Below the pieces are notes generated by a model. That model worked only from the letters and a program-made list of their open reading frames with translations. It was not told the DNA's origin and did not search any database. From Thermus composti (lineage in GTDB: Bacteria > Deinococcota > Deinococci > Deinococcales > Thermaceae): 64,000 nt of DNA. The stretch is taken from positions 1 through 64,000 of the forward strand of contig NZ_BMPJ01000001.1 in assembly GCF_014647535.1 (NCBI RefSeq), given 5' to 3'. Below, piece by piece: positions 25,484 through 33,897 of the stretch. The position numbers and the translations under genes were made by a program. Within the stretch, counting starts at the first letter, position 1, and each line of letters starts with the position of its first letter.

Positions 25484-26491
25484 ATGCGCTTTCTGGTTTT
25501 GGGGATCCTCCTTTTTCTGCCCGCCCTGGCCCAGGAGGGGCGGTACGCCTTCGGCAGGATCCTGGCCCTCGAGGAGGGCAAGGCGGAGGTCCAGGTGGAA
25601 GGCCGTCTCCTCGAGGCCCTCCTGCCCACGGACGGGGGCGGGTACCGGGTGGGGGACCGGGTGGTGGTCTACCTGGAGGGGGAAAGGGCCTACGTCACCG
25701 AGCCCGACCGGCTGCCCTGGCTTGGGGGGCTTCTTTTCCTCTTCGCCCTTTTGGCGGTCCTCCTCGGGCGGGGCAAGGGGGTGCGGGGGCTTCTCGGCAC
25801 CTTCTTGAGCCTTCTGGTGGTGGTCTACTTCGTGGTGCCCCGGGTGGCGGCGGGGGGGGATCCCCTTCTCTACGCCCTTCTGGGAAGCCTCGGGGTGCTC
25901 CTCCTCACCCTTTACCTGGTCCACGGGGTGAACCCCAAGACCACGGCGGCCCTGGCGGGGACCTTCTTTTCCGTGGGGGCGGTCCTCCTTTTGGCCCGGC
26001 TTTTCGTGGGGGGGATGGGTTTCACCGGGCTCGCCTCGGAGGAGGCCCTCCTCCTCAGGCAGTGGGGCGGGGTGGACCTCCTTGCCCTCTACCTGGCGGG
26101 GGTGGCCGTGGGGGCCTTGGGGGCCCTCACCGACGTAGCCATAACCCAGGCTGCGGTGGTCCAGGCCCTAAGCCGGGCCAACCCCGGGCTTGGCCTTTGG
26201 GAGCTTTACCGGAGGGGGATGGAGGTGGGTTATGATCACATCGGAAGCCTGGTGAACACCTTGGTTCTGGCCTACGCCGCCGGCGCCTTGCCCCTTTTCC
26301 TTCTCCTCACCAAAGACCCCACCCCCTTGCCCGTCCTCCTCAACACCGAGCCTTTCGCCGCGGAGATCGCCGCCATGGTCTTGGGCTCTTTGGGGCTTCT
26401 CCTCGCCGTTCCCTTCACCACCTTTTTGGCCGCTTGGGCCTTCCGGGGAGGGAGGGGAGGAGGCGAAAAGGAACCACCCCACTTCCACTAG
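25484..26491 (+). CDS. YibE/F-like multi-pass membrane protein
   Basis: The 335-residue protein has a signal sequence (MRFLVLGILLFLPALAQ), a small periplasmic beta domain to about residue 80, and then about eight hydrophobic segments with GVNPKTTAALAGT, GALGALTDVAITQAAVV and MEVGYDHIGSLVNTLVLAYAA, the conserved core of the YibE/F family. The function of the family is unknown; transport is assumed from topology. The gene diverges from the Fur-family regulator across 57 bases, which makes metal-linked regulation plausible but unproven. The final 40 bases run close to sbcD. Confidence 0.8.
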   Translation: MRFLVLGILLFLPALAQEGRYAFGRILALEEGKAEVQVEGRLLEALLPTDGGGYRVGDRVVVYLEGERAYVTEPDRLPWLGGLLFLFALLAVLLGRGKGVRGLLGTFLSLLVVVYFVVPRVAAGGDPLLYALLGSLGVLLLTLYLVHGVNPKTTAALAGTFFSVGAVLLLARLFVGGMGFTGLASEEALLLRQWGGVDLLALYLAGVAVGALGALTDVAITQAAVVQALSRANPGLGLWELYRRGMEVGYDHIGSLVNTLVLAYAAGALPLFLLLTKDPTPLPVLLNTEPFAAEIAAMVLGSLGLLLAVPFTTFLAAWAFRGGRGGGEKEPPHFH

Positions 26492-26492
26492 G

Positions 26493-26498
26493 CATAAT
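26493..26498 (+). promoter_or_regulatory. -10 box of sbcD (leaderless)
   Basis: CATAAT ends seven bases before GTG 26506 and overlaps the upstream ATG 26497, which argues for the GTG start. Confidence 0.5.
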
Positions 26499-26505
26499 GG
26501 GATCC

Positions 26506-27630
26506 GTGCGCCTTCTCCATACCGCCGACTGGCACCTGGGCAAGGTCTTGAAGGGGATAGACCGCACCCCCGAGATCGCTCAGGCCCTGCAGGACCTTCT
26601 GGAACTGGTGCGGAAGGAACGGGTGGACCTGGTGGTGGTCTCGGGGGACCTCTTTGACCGGCCCCAGGTCTCCGCCGAGGCCGAGGGGCATGCCCTGGAG
26701 TTCTTCCTGCGCCTTCGGGAGCTTGGGGTGCCCGCCTTGGTCATCGCCGGCAATCACGACCCCAAGGAGCGCCTCGAGGCCATGGCCCCCCTCCTCGCCC
26801 TGGCCGGGGCGGTGGTGCGGGGCAGGCCCCTCTTCCGGGAGGAGGGCGGGGTGGTGAGGGTGAAGGGCCTCGAGGCGGCCCTTTTGCCCTTCGTCTCCGA
26901 GAGGGTTCTGGTCAAGCAGGTGTTCCAGGAGGCGGAGGAGCGCCACCGCACCTACGCCGAGGCCATGCGGCGGATCCTCGCCAACCTGGAAAGCCCCCTG
27001 ATCCTGGGCCACTTCGCCCTGGAAGGGGTGCGCCCTGGGGGCGGGGAGTTCGCCTTCCACCTTTCCGAGGCCTACGCCGTCCCCCCCTCGGCCCTGCCCC
27101 TTAAGGCCCGGTACGTGGCCTTGGGGCACGTTCACCGGCAGCAGCAGGTCTCGGAGGCCCCGGTGGCCTGGTACCCGGGAAGCCTCGTCCAGCTGGACTT
27201 CGGCGAGGGGGAGGAGGCGGAGCGGGGGGCCCTTCTGGTGGAGCTTCCCCAGGAGGGCCCCCCCAGGGTCCACCCCCTTAAGGAGCGGTGGGGGAAGCCC
27301 CTTAGGACCTTCCGTCTCCGTCCCGAGGAGCTGGACGGGCGGCTTTCCGAGCTGGAGCGCTTCCCCGGCTACCTCAGGCTCGTGGTGGAGGGGGGGCTTT
27401 CCCCTTCGGTGAAGGAGGGGCTCTACCGGGCCCTGCCCCACCTCCTGGCGGTGGAGGCGGCGGGGGTGGCCCCGAGGGAAGCCCAGGAGGAAGGGGCGGT
27501 GCCCCCTTCCTTGGCGGAGGCCTACCGGGACTACCTGAGGGCGGAGGGCCGGGAGGAGGAGGCCCTTTGGGAGCGGTTTGTCCAGGTGCTGCGGGAGGTG
27601 GAGCTTGAGGCCCTTGCGCTTGGTGCTTGA
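26506..27630 (+). CDS. sbcD: SbcD/Mre11-type exonuclease subunit
   Basis: The 374-residue metallophosphoesterase has motif I DWHLGK preceded by HTA, motif II SGDLFDRP, motif III GNHDPKERL, and later LGHFALEG and ALGHVHRQQ supplying the metal-binding His. With SbcC it forms the ATP-dependent nuclease that opens hairpins and protein-blocked DNA ends. GTG 26506 gives the family-typical N-terminus VRLLHTADWH and fits the CATAAT box; ATG 26497 would add three residues. It is followed by sbcC with an overlap of 29 bases, so the two subunits are coupled. Confidence 0.93.
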   Translation: MRLLHTADWHLGKVLKGIDRTPEIAQALQDLLELVRKERVDLVVVSGDLFDRPQVSAEAEGHALEFFLRLRELGVPALVIAGNHDPKERLEAMAPLLALAGAVVRGRPLFREEGGVVRVKGLEAALLPFVSERVLVKQVFQEAEERHRTYAEAMRRILANLESPLILGHFALEGVRPGGGEFAFHLSEAYAVPPSALPLKARYVALGHVHRQQQVSEAPVAWYPGSLVQLDFGEGEEAERGALLVELPQEGPPRVHPLKERWGKPLRTFRLRPEELDGRLSELERFPGYLRLVVEGGLSPSVKEGLYRALPHLLAVEAAGVAPREAQEEGAVPPSLAEAYRDYLRAEGREEEALWERFVQVLREVELEALALGA

Positions 27631-30466
27631 GGGGTTTGGCCCCTACCGGGAAAGGCAGGCGGTGGATTTTTCCGATGTGGAACTCTTCGCCATCACCGGC
27701 CCCACGGGAAGCGGCAAGAGCACCCTCCTGGACGCCATCGCCTTCGCCCTTTACGGGCGGGTGCCCCGGCTTGGGCGGAGCGTGGGGGAGCTCGTCCATC
27801 CCGCCGCCCAGGAGGCCCGGGTGGAGCTCACCTTCGCCCTGGGGGAGCGGGTCTACCGGGTGGCCCGCACCCGGGGGAGGCGGAGCGAGGGGCGGCTTTT
27901 CCTCCTGGAGGGCGGTAAGGAGGTGCTCGTCCCCGTGGAGACCCTAAGCGAGCTCAACGAGAGGCTTCAGGACCTCCTCGGCCTCTCCTACGAGGCCTTT
28001 ACCCGGGCCCTCCTCCTCCCCCAGGGGGAGTTTGACCGCTTCCTCAAGGGGGAGGCCAAGGAGCGCCGGGGGATTCTTCTGGACCTTTTCGGGCTTGCCC
28101 GCCTGGAGAAGGCCCGGGCGAAGGCCCAGGAAAGAAAGGCCGCTTTGGCCGCGGAGAAGGAGAGGCTGGAGGGGGAGCTTGCCGCCTTGGCCTGGGCGAG
28201 CCCCGAGGAGGAGGCGCGCCTTGTGGCGGAGCTCGCCCAGTTGGAAGGCCGCCTTGCCCGCCTGGCGGAGGAGGTGGAGGGGGCCCGGAGGGCCTTGGAG
28301 GAGGCCAAGGCCTTAAGGGACCGGGCCGCCGAGTGGGCGGCCCTCCAGGCCCGGCTGGCCCGCCTGGCGGCGGAAAGGGAGGAGATGGAGGGCCTCGCCC
28401 GCAAGCTGGAAAGGAGCCGGGAGGCGGAAAGGGCCCTCCCCCTTTGGCAGGACCTCCGGGCCAAGGAGATGGCCTTCCGGGGGACCGAGGCCGAGCTCCA
28501 AGGGGCCGAGGAGCGCCTTAAGGCCCTCCAGGCGGAGCGGAGCGCCCTGGGCTACGATCCCAAGGCCCTGGAGGAGGCCCAAAGGGAGCGCCTCGAGGCC
28601 CAGGCCCTAAGGCCCTTGGAGGAGCTTTGGGAAAGGGTGGGGGTGCGGGACCACCCCGCTCCCCGCCACGACCCCGAGGCCCTGAAGGCCCTTTTGGCCC
28701 GGGAGGCCGCCTTGGAGCGGGAGGTTTTGGGGCTTAGGGAGGGGGTGGCCCTCCTCCGGGACCTCCGGGAGAAGGAGGAAAGGCTTCGGGAGCTTAAGGA
28801 GGCCTTAAGGCGCCTCGAGGCCCAGGGCAAGGAGGCCAAGGCCCGGGCGGAGGCCTTGGAGAAGGCCTTGAAGGAGGCCGAGGCCCACCGCCTGACGGAG
28901 GAGATCCTTTCCCTGGAGGCCCGGCTTGAGGCTTTAGGGCGGGAGAAGGAGGCCTTGGAGCGGGAGCGCGCCGCCTTGGCGGAGGCGGAAAGGCGCTTAG
29001 GCCTTTTGGCCTACCACGATCTCCTGAGGCCCGGCGAGCCCTGCCCCCTTTGCGGTGCCCGGGTCCACGCCCTTCCCCCAAAGCCCGAGGCCGTAGACCC
29101 CGCCCCCAGGCGGCGGGCCCTGGAGGAGCGGCTTCGGGAGGTCCTGCGGGCCTTTGGGGCCCTGGAGGGGGAAGTCCAAAGGCGCAAAGAGGCCCTCCTG
29201 GCCCTGGGCGTGGCCCCCAGGCCCGGGGACCTCGAGGCCTTGAGGAGGGCCCTGGAGGAGGCCAAGGGGGCCCTTGAGGCCCTGCGGGAGGCCTACCGGG
29301 AGGCCTTGGGGGAGGCCCGGGCCCTGGAGAAGGAGGTAGAGCGCCTTAGGGAAAGGGCTTCGCGCCTCGAGGACAACCTGGAGGGGCGGCTTGCGGAGCG
29401 GGAGGCGGAGCTTTCCCGGCTCGGGGAGGAGAAAAAGGCCCTGGGGGCGGGGCTTTACCGCCACCTGCGGGCGGCCACCCGGGGGATGGGGGTTGGGGCC
29501 TACCTGGAGGCCCTGGAAAAGGAGGTGGGGCGCTTAAAGGACTTGGAGGGGCGGCACCAGGAGCTTTTAGCCCAGGAGGAGAAGCTAAAGCGGACCCTGG
29601 AGGCCCTTAGGGCCCGGCTTTCCGAGCAGGCCAAGGCCCTGGAGGAGGCCCGGGCCCGGACCCAGGGGCTCATGCCCGAGGCGGAGGCCCGGGCGGCCTT
29701 CCTTCCCCCCGAGGCAAAGAGGGCCCTGGAAGAGGCCTTGCGGCGCCACGGGGAGGAGTGGGCCGAGGTCCAGGCCCGCCTCAAGGCCCTTCCTCCCCCA
29801 AGCCTCTCCTTGGAGGAGGCGGAAAGGCGGCTTGGGGAGGCGGAAAGGCGCCTTCAAGCGCTAAACCGGGAGCGGGAGGCGGCCTTGGTGCGGCAAGGCG
29901 CCCTGCGGGAGAACCTGGAAAAGGTCAAGGAGGCCCTGAGGCGGAGGCGGGAGGCCGAGGCCAGCCTCGCCGGGGTGGTGCGGGAGCTCGCCCTTTGGGA
30001 GCGGCTCGCCCTGGACCTTCAGGAGCACCGCTTCCCCACCTACCTCCTGGGCCTCAAGCAACGGCACCTGGTGGAGCGGGCCGACCACCTCCTCGCCACC
30101 CTTTCCGGGGGGCGGTACCGGCTTCTCGCCCGGGGGGACGAGTACTGGGTCTACGATCTTTGGAACGGGGCGGAGCGCCCCGTGCGGACCCTCTCGGGAG
30201 GAGAAAGCTTCCTGGCGAGCCTCTCCTTGGCCCTGGCCCTTTCCGAGGAGCTTTCCCGGGGGAGGCTTGGGGCCCTCTTCCTGGACGAGGGCTTCGGCAC
30301 CCTGGACCCCGAGGCTTTGGAAGGGGTGGCGGGCGTCCTCGAGGCCCTCCCCACCCGGGGCCGCCTGGTGGGCATCGTCACCCACGTGGCCGCCCTGGCG
30401 GAACGGCTTCCCGCAAGGCTCGTGGTGCGCAAGCACCCCTCGGGAAGCCGGGTGGCCTGGGCTTGA
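27602..30466 (+). CDS. sbcC: SbcC/Rad50-type ATPase subunit
   Basis: The 954-residue SMC-like protein has Walker A GPTGSGKST near residue 40, a Q-loop around LLPQGEFDRFLKG, two long coiled coils, a zinc hook CPLC near residue 480, and C-terminal signature LSGGESF with Walker B ALFLDEGFGTLD. It is the ATPase half of SbcCD. TTG 27602 is chosen: it yields the family-typical LRPLRLVLEGFGPYR and has GGGAGGTGG just upstream, while the frame upstream encodes unrelated residues inside sbcD. The TGA stop lies inside the -35 of the ilv promoter. Confidence 0.93.
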   Translation, partial: SLRPLRLVLEGFGPYRERQAVDFSDVELFAITGPTGSGKSTLLDAIAFALYGRVPRLGRSVGELVHPAAQEARVELTFALGERVYRVARTRGRRSEGRLFLLEGGKEVLVPVETLSELNERLQDLLGLSYEAFTRALLLPQGEFDRFLKGEAKERRGILLDLFGLARLEKARAKAQERKAALAAEKERLEGELAALAWASPEEEARLVAELAQLEGRLARLAEEVEGARRALEEAKALRDRAAEWAALQARLARLAAEREEMEGLARKLERSREAERALPLWQDLRAKEMAFRGTEAELQGAEERLKALQAERSALGYDPKALEEAQRERLEAQALRPLEELWERVGVRDHPAPRHDPEALKALLAREAALEREVLGLREGVALLRDLREKEERLRELKEALRRLEAQGKEAKARAEALEKALKEAEAHRLTEEILSLEARLEALGREKEALERERAALAEAERRLGLLAYHDLLRPGEPCPLCGARVHALPPKPEAVDPAPRRRALEERLREVLRAFGALEGEVQRRKEALLALGVAPRPGDLEALRRALEEAKGALEALREAYREALGEARALEKEVERLRERASRLEDNLEGRLAEREAELSRLGEEKKALGAGLYRHLRAATRGMGVGAYLEALEKEVGRLKDLEGRHQELLAQEEKLKRTLEALRARLSEQAKALEEARARTQGLMPEAEARAAFLPPEAKRALEEALRRHGEEWAEVQARLKALPPPSLSLEEAERRLGEAERRLQALNREREAALVRQGALRENLEKVKEALRRRREAEASLAGVVRELALWERLALDLQEHRFPTYLLGLKQRHLVERADHLLATLSGGRYRLLARGDEYWVYDLWNGAERPVRTLSGGESFLASLSLALALSEELSRGRLGALFLDEGFGTLDPEALEGVAGVLEALPTRGRLVGIVTHVAALAERLPARLVVRKHPSGSRVAWA

Positions 30467-30491
30467 CAGGAGGGAGGAGGGCGGCTATCCT
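30463..30491 (+). promoter_or_regulatory. ilv operon promoter
   Basis: TTGACA (30463-30468), 17-base spacer, TATCCT (30486-30491): the best promoter in the window. The start point should be about 30498-30502, at or just before the leader-peptide ATG at 30502. The -35 overlaps the sbcC stop codon. Confidence 0.8.
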
Positions 30492-30501
30492 TAGGCCCAA
30501 G

Positions 30502-30570
30502 ATGCGCTACGCCCTCGCCCTATCCCTAGGCCTGGCCCTAATCGTAGGGCCAGCGGGGGGTAGGGCGTAG
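30502..30570 (+). CDS. ilv operon leader peptide
   Basis: A 22-codon frame (ATG to TAG) begins right at the expected mRNA start. Residues 5 to 15 contain five Leu, one Ile and one Val, ending the run with LALIV. Three of the five Leu codons are CTA, together with GTA and CCA, which are scarce in the surrounding genes. It is followed by three mutually exclusive stems and a T-tract terminator before ilvB. Ribosome stalling at Leu (and Ile/Val) codons would be expected to favour the antiterminator. It is too short for homology evidence, so the call rests on its place in a complete attenuator architecture. Confidence 0.75.
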   Translation: MRYALALSLGLALIVGPAGGRA

Positions 30571-30616
30571 CGTTTAAGGGCGCATCCCAAACCCCCCGGA
30601 CAACCGGGGGGTTTTT
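30532..30616 (+). promoter_or_regulatory. ilv attenuator
   Basis: Stem 1:2 is CTGGCCCTA (30532-30540) with TAGGGCCAG (30545-30553), nine pairs around ATCG, inside the leader-peptide frame. The antiterminator would pair GGGGGGT (30555-30561) with ACCCCCC (30591-30597). The terminator is ACCCCCCGG (30591-30599), loop ACAA, CCGGGGGGT (30604-30612) and a run of five T. The last two are mutually exclusive. Confidence 0.75.
30591..30616 (+). terminator. ilv attenuator terminator stem
   Basis: A perfect 9-bp stem with a four-base loop and TTTTT tail, 18 bases before ATG 30634. An AGGAGG ribosome site (30623-30628) follows. It is the only intrinsic terminator of textbook form upstream of an operon here. 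Confidence 0.8.
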
Positions 30617-30633
30617 AAGTTTAGGAGGGGTCC

Positions 30634-32322
30634 ATGAAGGGAGCGGAGGCACTTTTAAAGGCGCTGGAGCGGGAAGGGGTGGAGGTGATCTTCGGCCACC
30701 CGGGCGGGGCCATCATGCCCACCTACGACGCCCTCTACGATAGCCCCATCCGCCACATCCTGGTGCGCCACGAGCAAGGGGGGGTGCACGCCGCCACCGC
30801 CTACGCCCGGGCCTCGGGCAAGGTGGGGGTGGTCATGGCCACCTCGGGCCCCGGGGCCTTGAACCTGGTCACGGGCCTGGCGGACGCCATGATGGACTCC
30901 ACCCCGGTGGTGGCCATCACCGGGAACGTCCCCCGGGCCCTCATCGGCACCGACGCCTTCCAGGAGGCGGACGTCACCGGGGTCACCATGCCCATCACCA
31001 AGCACAACTACCTGGTCCAGGACGTGAACGAGATCCCCCGGGTGGTGAAGGAGGCCTTCCACATCGCCGCCACGGGCCGCCCGGGTCCCGTGCTCATAGA
31101 CATCCCCAAGGACGTCCAGCTGGAGGAGTTCACGGGAAGCTTTGACGTGGTCCTGGACCTTCCCGGGTACAAGCCCACCCTCATGGGCCACCCCAAGCAG
31201 ATTGAAAGGGCTTTGGACGCCTTGGAGAAGGCGGAAAGGCCCATCCTCATGGTGGGGGGTGGGGCCCAGCACGCCCACGCCGAACTCCTCGCCTTCGCCG
31301 AGAAAACGGGGCTTCCCGTGATCACCACCTTAATGGGCCTCGGGGCCTTCCCCGGGAACCATCCCCTTTGGCTTGGCATGCCGGGGATGCACGGCACCGT
31401 GGCCGCCAACCGGGCCATCCACCACGCCGACGTGATCCTGGCCATCGGCCTCCGCTTTGACGACCGGGTGACGGGCAAGGTCTCCCGCTTCGCCCCCCAC
31501 GCCCACACCATCATCCACGTGGACATTGACCCGGCGGAGATCGGCAAGGTGGTGCGCACCCACATCCCCATCGTGGGGGACTCGAGGCTCGTGCTCAAAG
31601 AGCTCCTCAAGGGGGCGAAGCCCCTTAGGCTCGCCGCCTGGTGGCGGGAGCTTGAGGAGTGGCGCACCCGCTACCCCTTGCGCTTCAAGCCCAAGCCCCA
31701 CTTGCAAAGCCAGGAGGTGATCCGGGCCTTCCACGAGGCCACCGGGGGGCACGCCATCGTCACCACGGGGGTGGGGCAGCACCAGATGTTCGCCGCCCAG
31801 TTCTTCCCCGTGACCCGCCCCCGGAGCTTCCTCACCTCGGGGGGCCTCGGCACCATGGGGGTGGGGCTTCCCTTCGCCATCGGGGCCAAGATCGCCCGCC
31901 CCGAGGAGCTGGTCCTTGACTTTGACGGGGACGGCTCCTTCCAGATGACCCTGCAGGAGCTGGCCACGGTGGTGAAGTACAAGCTGGACGTGAAGATCGT
32001 GATCCTCAACAACGGCTACCTGGGCATGGTGCGCCAGTGGCAGGACCTCTTCCACGCCAAGCGCTATAGCGAGGTCTACCTGGCGGACTCCAACCCCGAC
32101 TTCGCCCGCCTGGCCGAGGCCTACGGCATCCGGGGCATAAAGGTGGAGCGGAAGGAGGACCTGAGGAAAGGCGTGGAGGCGGTCCTTAACGCCGACGGCC
32201 CCGTGGTGGCCGAGTTCAAGGTCTACCACGAGGAGGGGGTCTTCCCTATGATCCCCGCCGGGGGCGCCGCCGAGGACATGATCATAGAGCACCCCGCGGA
32301 GCGGGAGGAGGTGGAGGCGTGA
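30634..32322 (+). CDS. ilvB: acetolactate synthase large (catalytic) subunit
   Basis: The 562-residue ThDP enzyme has the catalytic Glu in VRHEQGGVHAA, the FAD-region segments of AHAS, and the ThDP/Mg motif GDGSFQMT with LNNGYLGMVRQWQ. It makes 2-acetolactate or 2-aceto-2-hydroxybutyrate, the first common step to Val, Leu and Ile. ATG 30634 has a good AGGAGG six bases upstream. The stop overlaps the ilvN GTG (GTGA), so subunits are coupled. Expression is expected to be governed by the leader attenuator. Confidence 0.96.
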   Translation: MKGAEALLKALEREGVEVIFGHPGGAIMPTYDALYDSPIRHILVRHEQGGVHAATAYARASGKVGVVMATSGPGALNLVTGLADAMMDSTPVVAITGNVPRALIGTDAFQEADVTGVTMPITKHNYLVQDVNEIPRVVKEAFHIAATGRPGPVLIDIPKDVQLEEFTGSFDVVLDLPGYKPTLMGHPKQIERALDALEKAERPILMVGGGAQHAHAELLAFAEKTGLPVITTLMGLGAFPGNHPLWLGMPGMHGTVAANRAIHHADVILAIGLRFDDRVTGKVSRFAPHAHTIIHVDIDPAEIGKVVRTHIPIVGDSRLVLKELLKGAKPLRLAAWWRELEEWRTRYPLRFKPKPHLQSQEVIRAFHEATGGHAIVTTGVGQHQMFAAQFFPVTRPRSFLTSGGLGTMGVGLPFAIGAKIARPEELVLDFDGDGSFQMTLQELATVVKYKLDVKIVILNNGYLGMVRQWQDLFHAKRYSEVYLADSNPDFARLAEAYGIRGIKVERKEDLRKGVEAVLNADGPVVAEFKVYHEEGVFPMIPAGGAAEDMIIEHPAEREEVEA

Positions 32323-32831
32323 GGCACGTTATCTCCGTCTTGGTCCAGGACCACCCCCGGGTCTTGAACCGCATCACGGGCCTTTTCGCAAGGCGGGGCT
32401 TCAACCTGGAAAGCCTCGCCGTGGGCACCACCCACATCCCGGGGCTTTCCAGGATCTGCCTGGTGGTCTCGGGGGACGACCACACCTTGGAGCAGGTGGA
32501 GAAGCAGCTCAACCGGCTCATTGAGGTCCTGAAGGTCACGGACCACGCCGAGCCCCACGTGGAAAGGGAGCTTTGCCTGGTCAAGGTCCACGTGGCGGGG
32601 GTGGAGGAGCGCCTCGCCGTCAAGGACATCCAGGAGGCCTTCCGGGCGAGGGTGGTGGATGTGGCCCAAAGGAGCCTCATCCTGGAGCTTACCGGGGACT
32701 CCAAGAAGGTGGACTCCTTCATTGAGGCCCTGAGGCCTTACGGGATCCTCGAGGTCATGCGCACCGGGGCCGTGGCCATGAGCCGCGGGGAGAGGACCCT
32801 TAAGGTCAGGGAGAAAAAGGAGGCGGTATGA
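32319..32831 (+). CDS. ilvN: acetolactate synthase small (regulatory) subunit
   Basis: The 170-residue protein has an N-terminal ACT domain ([24 protein letters not shown]) and a C-terminal ALS_ss domain ([34 protein letters not shown]). It stimulates IlvB and gives feedback inhibition by valine. The GTG start overlaps the ilvB stop by four bases and the TGA stop overlaps the ilvC ATG (ATGA). Length is normal for an IlvH/IlvN-type subunit of the longer class. Confidence 0.95.
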   Translation: MRHVISVLVQDHPRVLNRITGLFARRGFNLESLAVGTTHIPGLSRICLVVSGDDHTLEQVEKQLNRLIEVLKVTDHAEPHVERELCLVKVHVAGVEERLAVKDIQEAFRARVVDVAQRSLILELTGDSKKVDSFIEALRPYGILEVMRTGAVAMSRGERTLKVREKKEAV

Positions 32832-33841
32832 AGGTTTACTACGAGCACGACGCGGACCTTGGCTTCATCCTAGGCAAGAAGGTGGCGGTCTTGGGCTATG
32901 GCTCCCAGGGGCACGCCCACGCCCTGAACCTGAAGGACTCGGGGGTGGACGTGCGGGTGGGCCTGCGCAAAGGGTCTAGGAGCTGGGAGAAGGCGGAGGC
33001 GGCAGGCCTTAGGGTCCTCCCCGTGGCGGAGGCGGTGGCCGAGGCTGACATCGTCATGGTCCTCCTCCCCGACGAGCGGCAGGCCGAGGTCTACCGGGAA
33101 GCCATCGCCCCCCACCTGAAGGAGGGAGGGGCCCTGGCCTTCGCCCACGGGTTCAACATCCACTTCGGCCAGATCAAGCCCCGCAAGGACCTGGACGTGT
33201 GGATGGTGGCCCCCAAGGGCCCGGGCCACCTGGTGCGCTCGGAGTACCAGAAGGGAAGCGGGGTTCCCGCCCTGGTGGCCGTCCACCAGGACGCCTCGGG
33301 AAGCGCCTTCCCCACCGCCCTCGCCTACGCCAAGGCCATCGGGGCGGCGAGGGCCGGGGTCATCGCCACCACCTTCAAGGACGAGACGGAGACCGACCTC
33401 TTCGGGGAGCAGGCGGTGCTTTGCGGGGGGCTCACCCGACTCATCCGGGCGGGGTTTGAGACCCTGGTGGAGGCGGGCTACCCCCCGGAGATGGCCTACT
33501 TTGAGACTGTCCACGAGGTGAAGCTCATCGTGGACCTCATCTACGAGGCGGGGCTTAAGGGGATGCGCTACTCCATCTCCAACACCGCGGAGTACGGGGA
33601 CTACACCCGGGGCGACCTCTCCGTGCCCCTGGAGGAGACCAAGCGCCGCATGCGGGAGATCCTCCGCCAGATCCAGTCCGGGGAGTTCGCCCGGGAGTGG
33701 ATGCTGGAGAACCAGGTGGGTAGCCCCGTCCTCGAGGCCAACCGCAAGCGCTGGGCGGAGCACCCCATTGAGGAGGTGGGGGCTAGGCTTCGGGCCATGA
33801 TGCCCTTCCTCAAGGCGAGGGTATTGGAGGAGGTAGGCTAA
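32828..33841 (+). CDS. ilvC: ketol-acid reductoisomerase (class I)
   Basis: The 337-residue protein has the Rossmann motif [17 protein letters not shown], followed by RKGSRSW, which contacts the NADPH phosphate, and the class I knotted domain with [11 protein letters not shown] (Mg ligands), [19 protein letters not shown] and ESGEF-like SGEFAREWM. It isomerises and reduces acetolactate to the dihydroxy acid. It is coupled to ilvN. The ilvD dehydratase, next in the pathway, is not in this window. Confidence 0.96.
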   Translation: MKVYYEHDADLGFILGKKVAVLGYGSQGHAHALNLKDSGVDVRVGLRKGSRSWEKAEAAGLRVLPVAEAVAEADIVMVLLPDERQAEVYREAIAPHLKEGGALAFAHGFNIHFGQIKPRKDLDVWMVAPKGPGHLVRSEYQKGSGVPALVAVHQDASGSAFPTALAYAKAIGAARAGVIATTFKDETETDLFGEQAVLCGGLTRLIRAGFETLVEAGYPPEMAYFETVHEVKLIVDLIYEAGLKGMRYSISNTAEYGDYTRGDLSVPLEETKRRMREILRQIQSGEFAREWMLENQVGSPVLEANRKRWAEHPIEEVGARLRAMMPFLKARVLEEVG

Positions 33842-33851
33842 GGGCTTGGAC

Positions 33852-33882
33852 GGGGCCCCTTCGGGGGCCCCTGTGCGTTTTT
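33852..33882 (+). terminator. UUCG hairpin between ilvC and leuA
   Basis: GGGGCCCC (33852-33859), TTCG loop, GGGGCCCC (33864-33871): eight GC pairs closed by a UUCG-type tetraloop, then five T at 33878-33882. The leuA ribosome site GGGAGGTG starts straight after the T run. It may reduce read-through into leuA or protect the ilvBNC mRNA end. Confidence 0.55.
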
Positions 33883-33897
33883 GGGAGGTGAAGGAAG

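Noticed and set aside
27578-27601. upstream start for sbcC
   Set aside because: The added residues are not SbcC-like. TTG 27602 gives the conserved N-terminus with a proper ribosome site.
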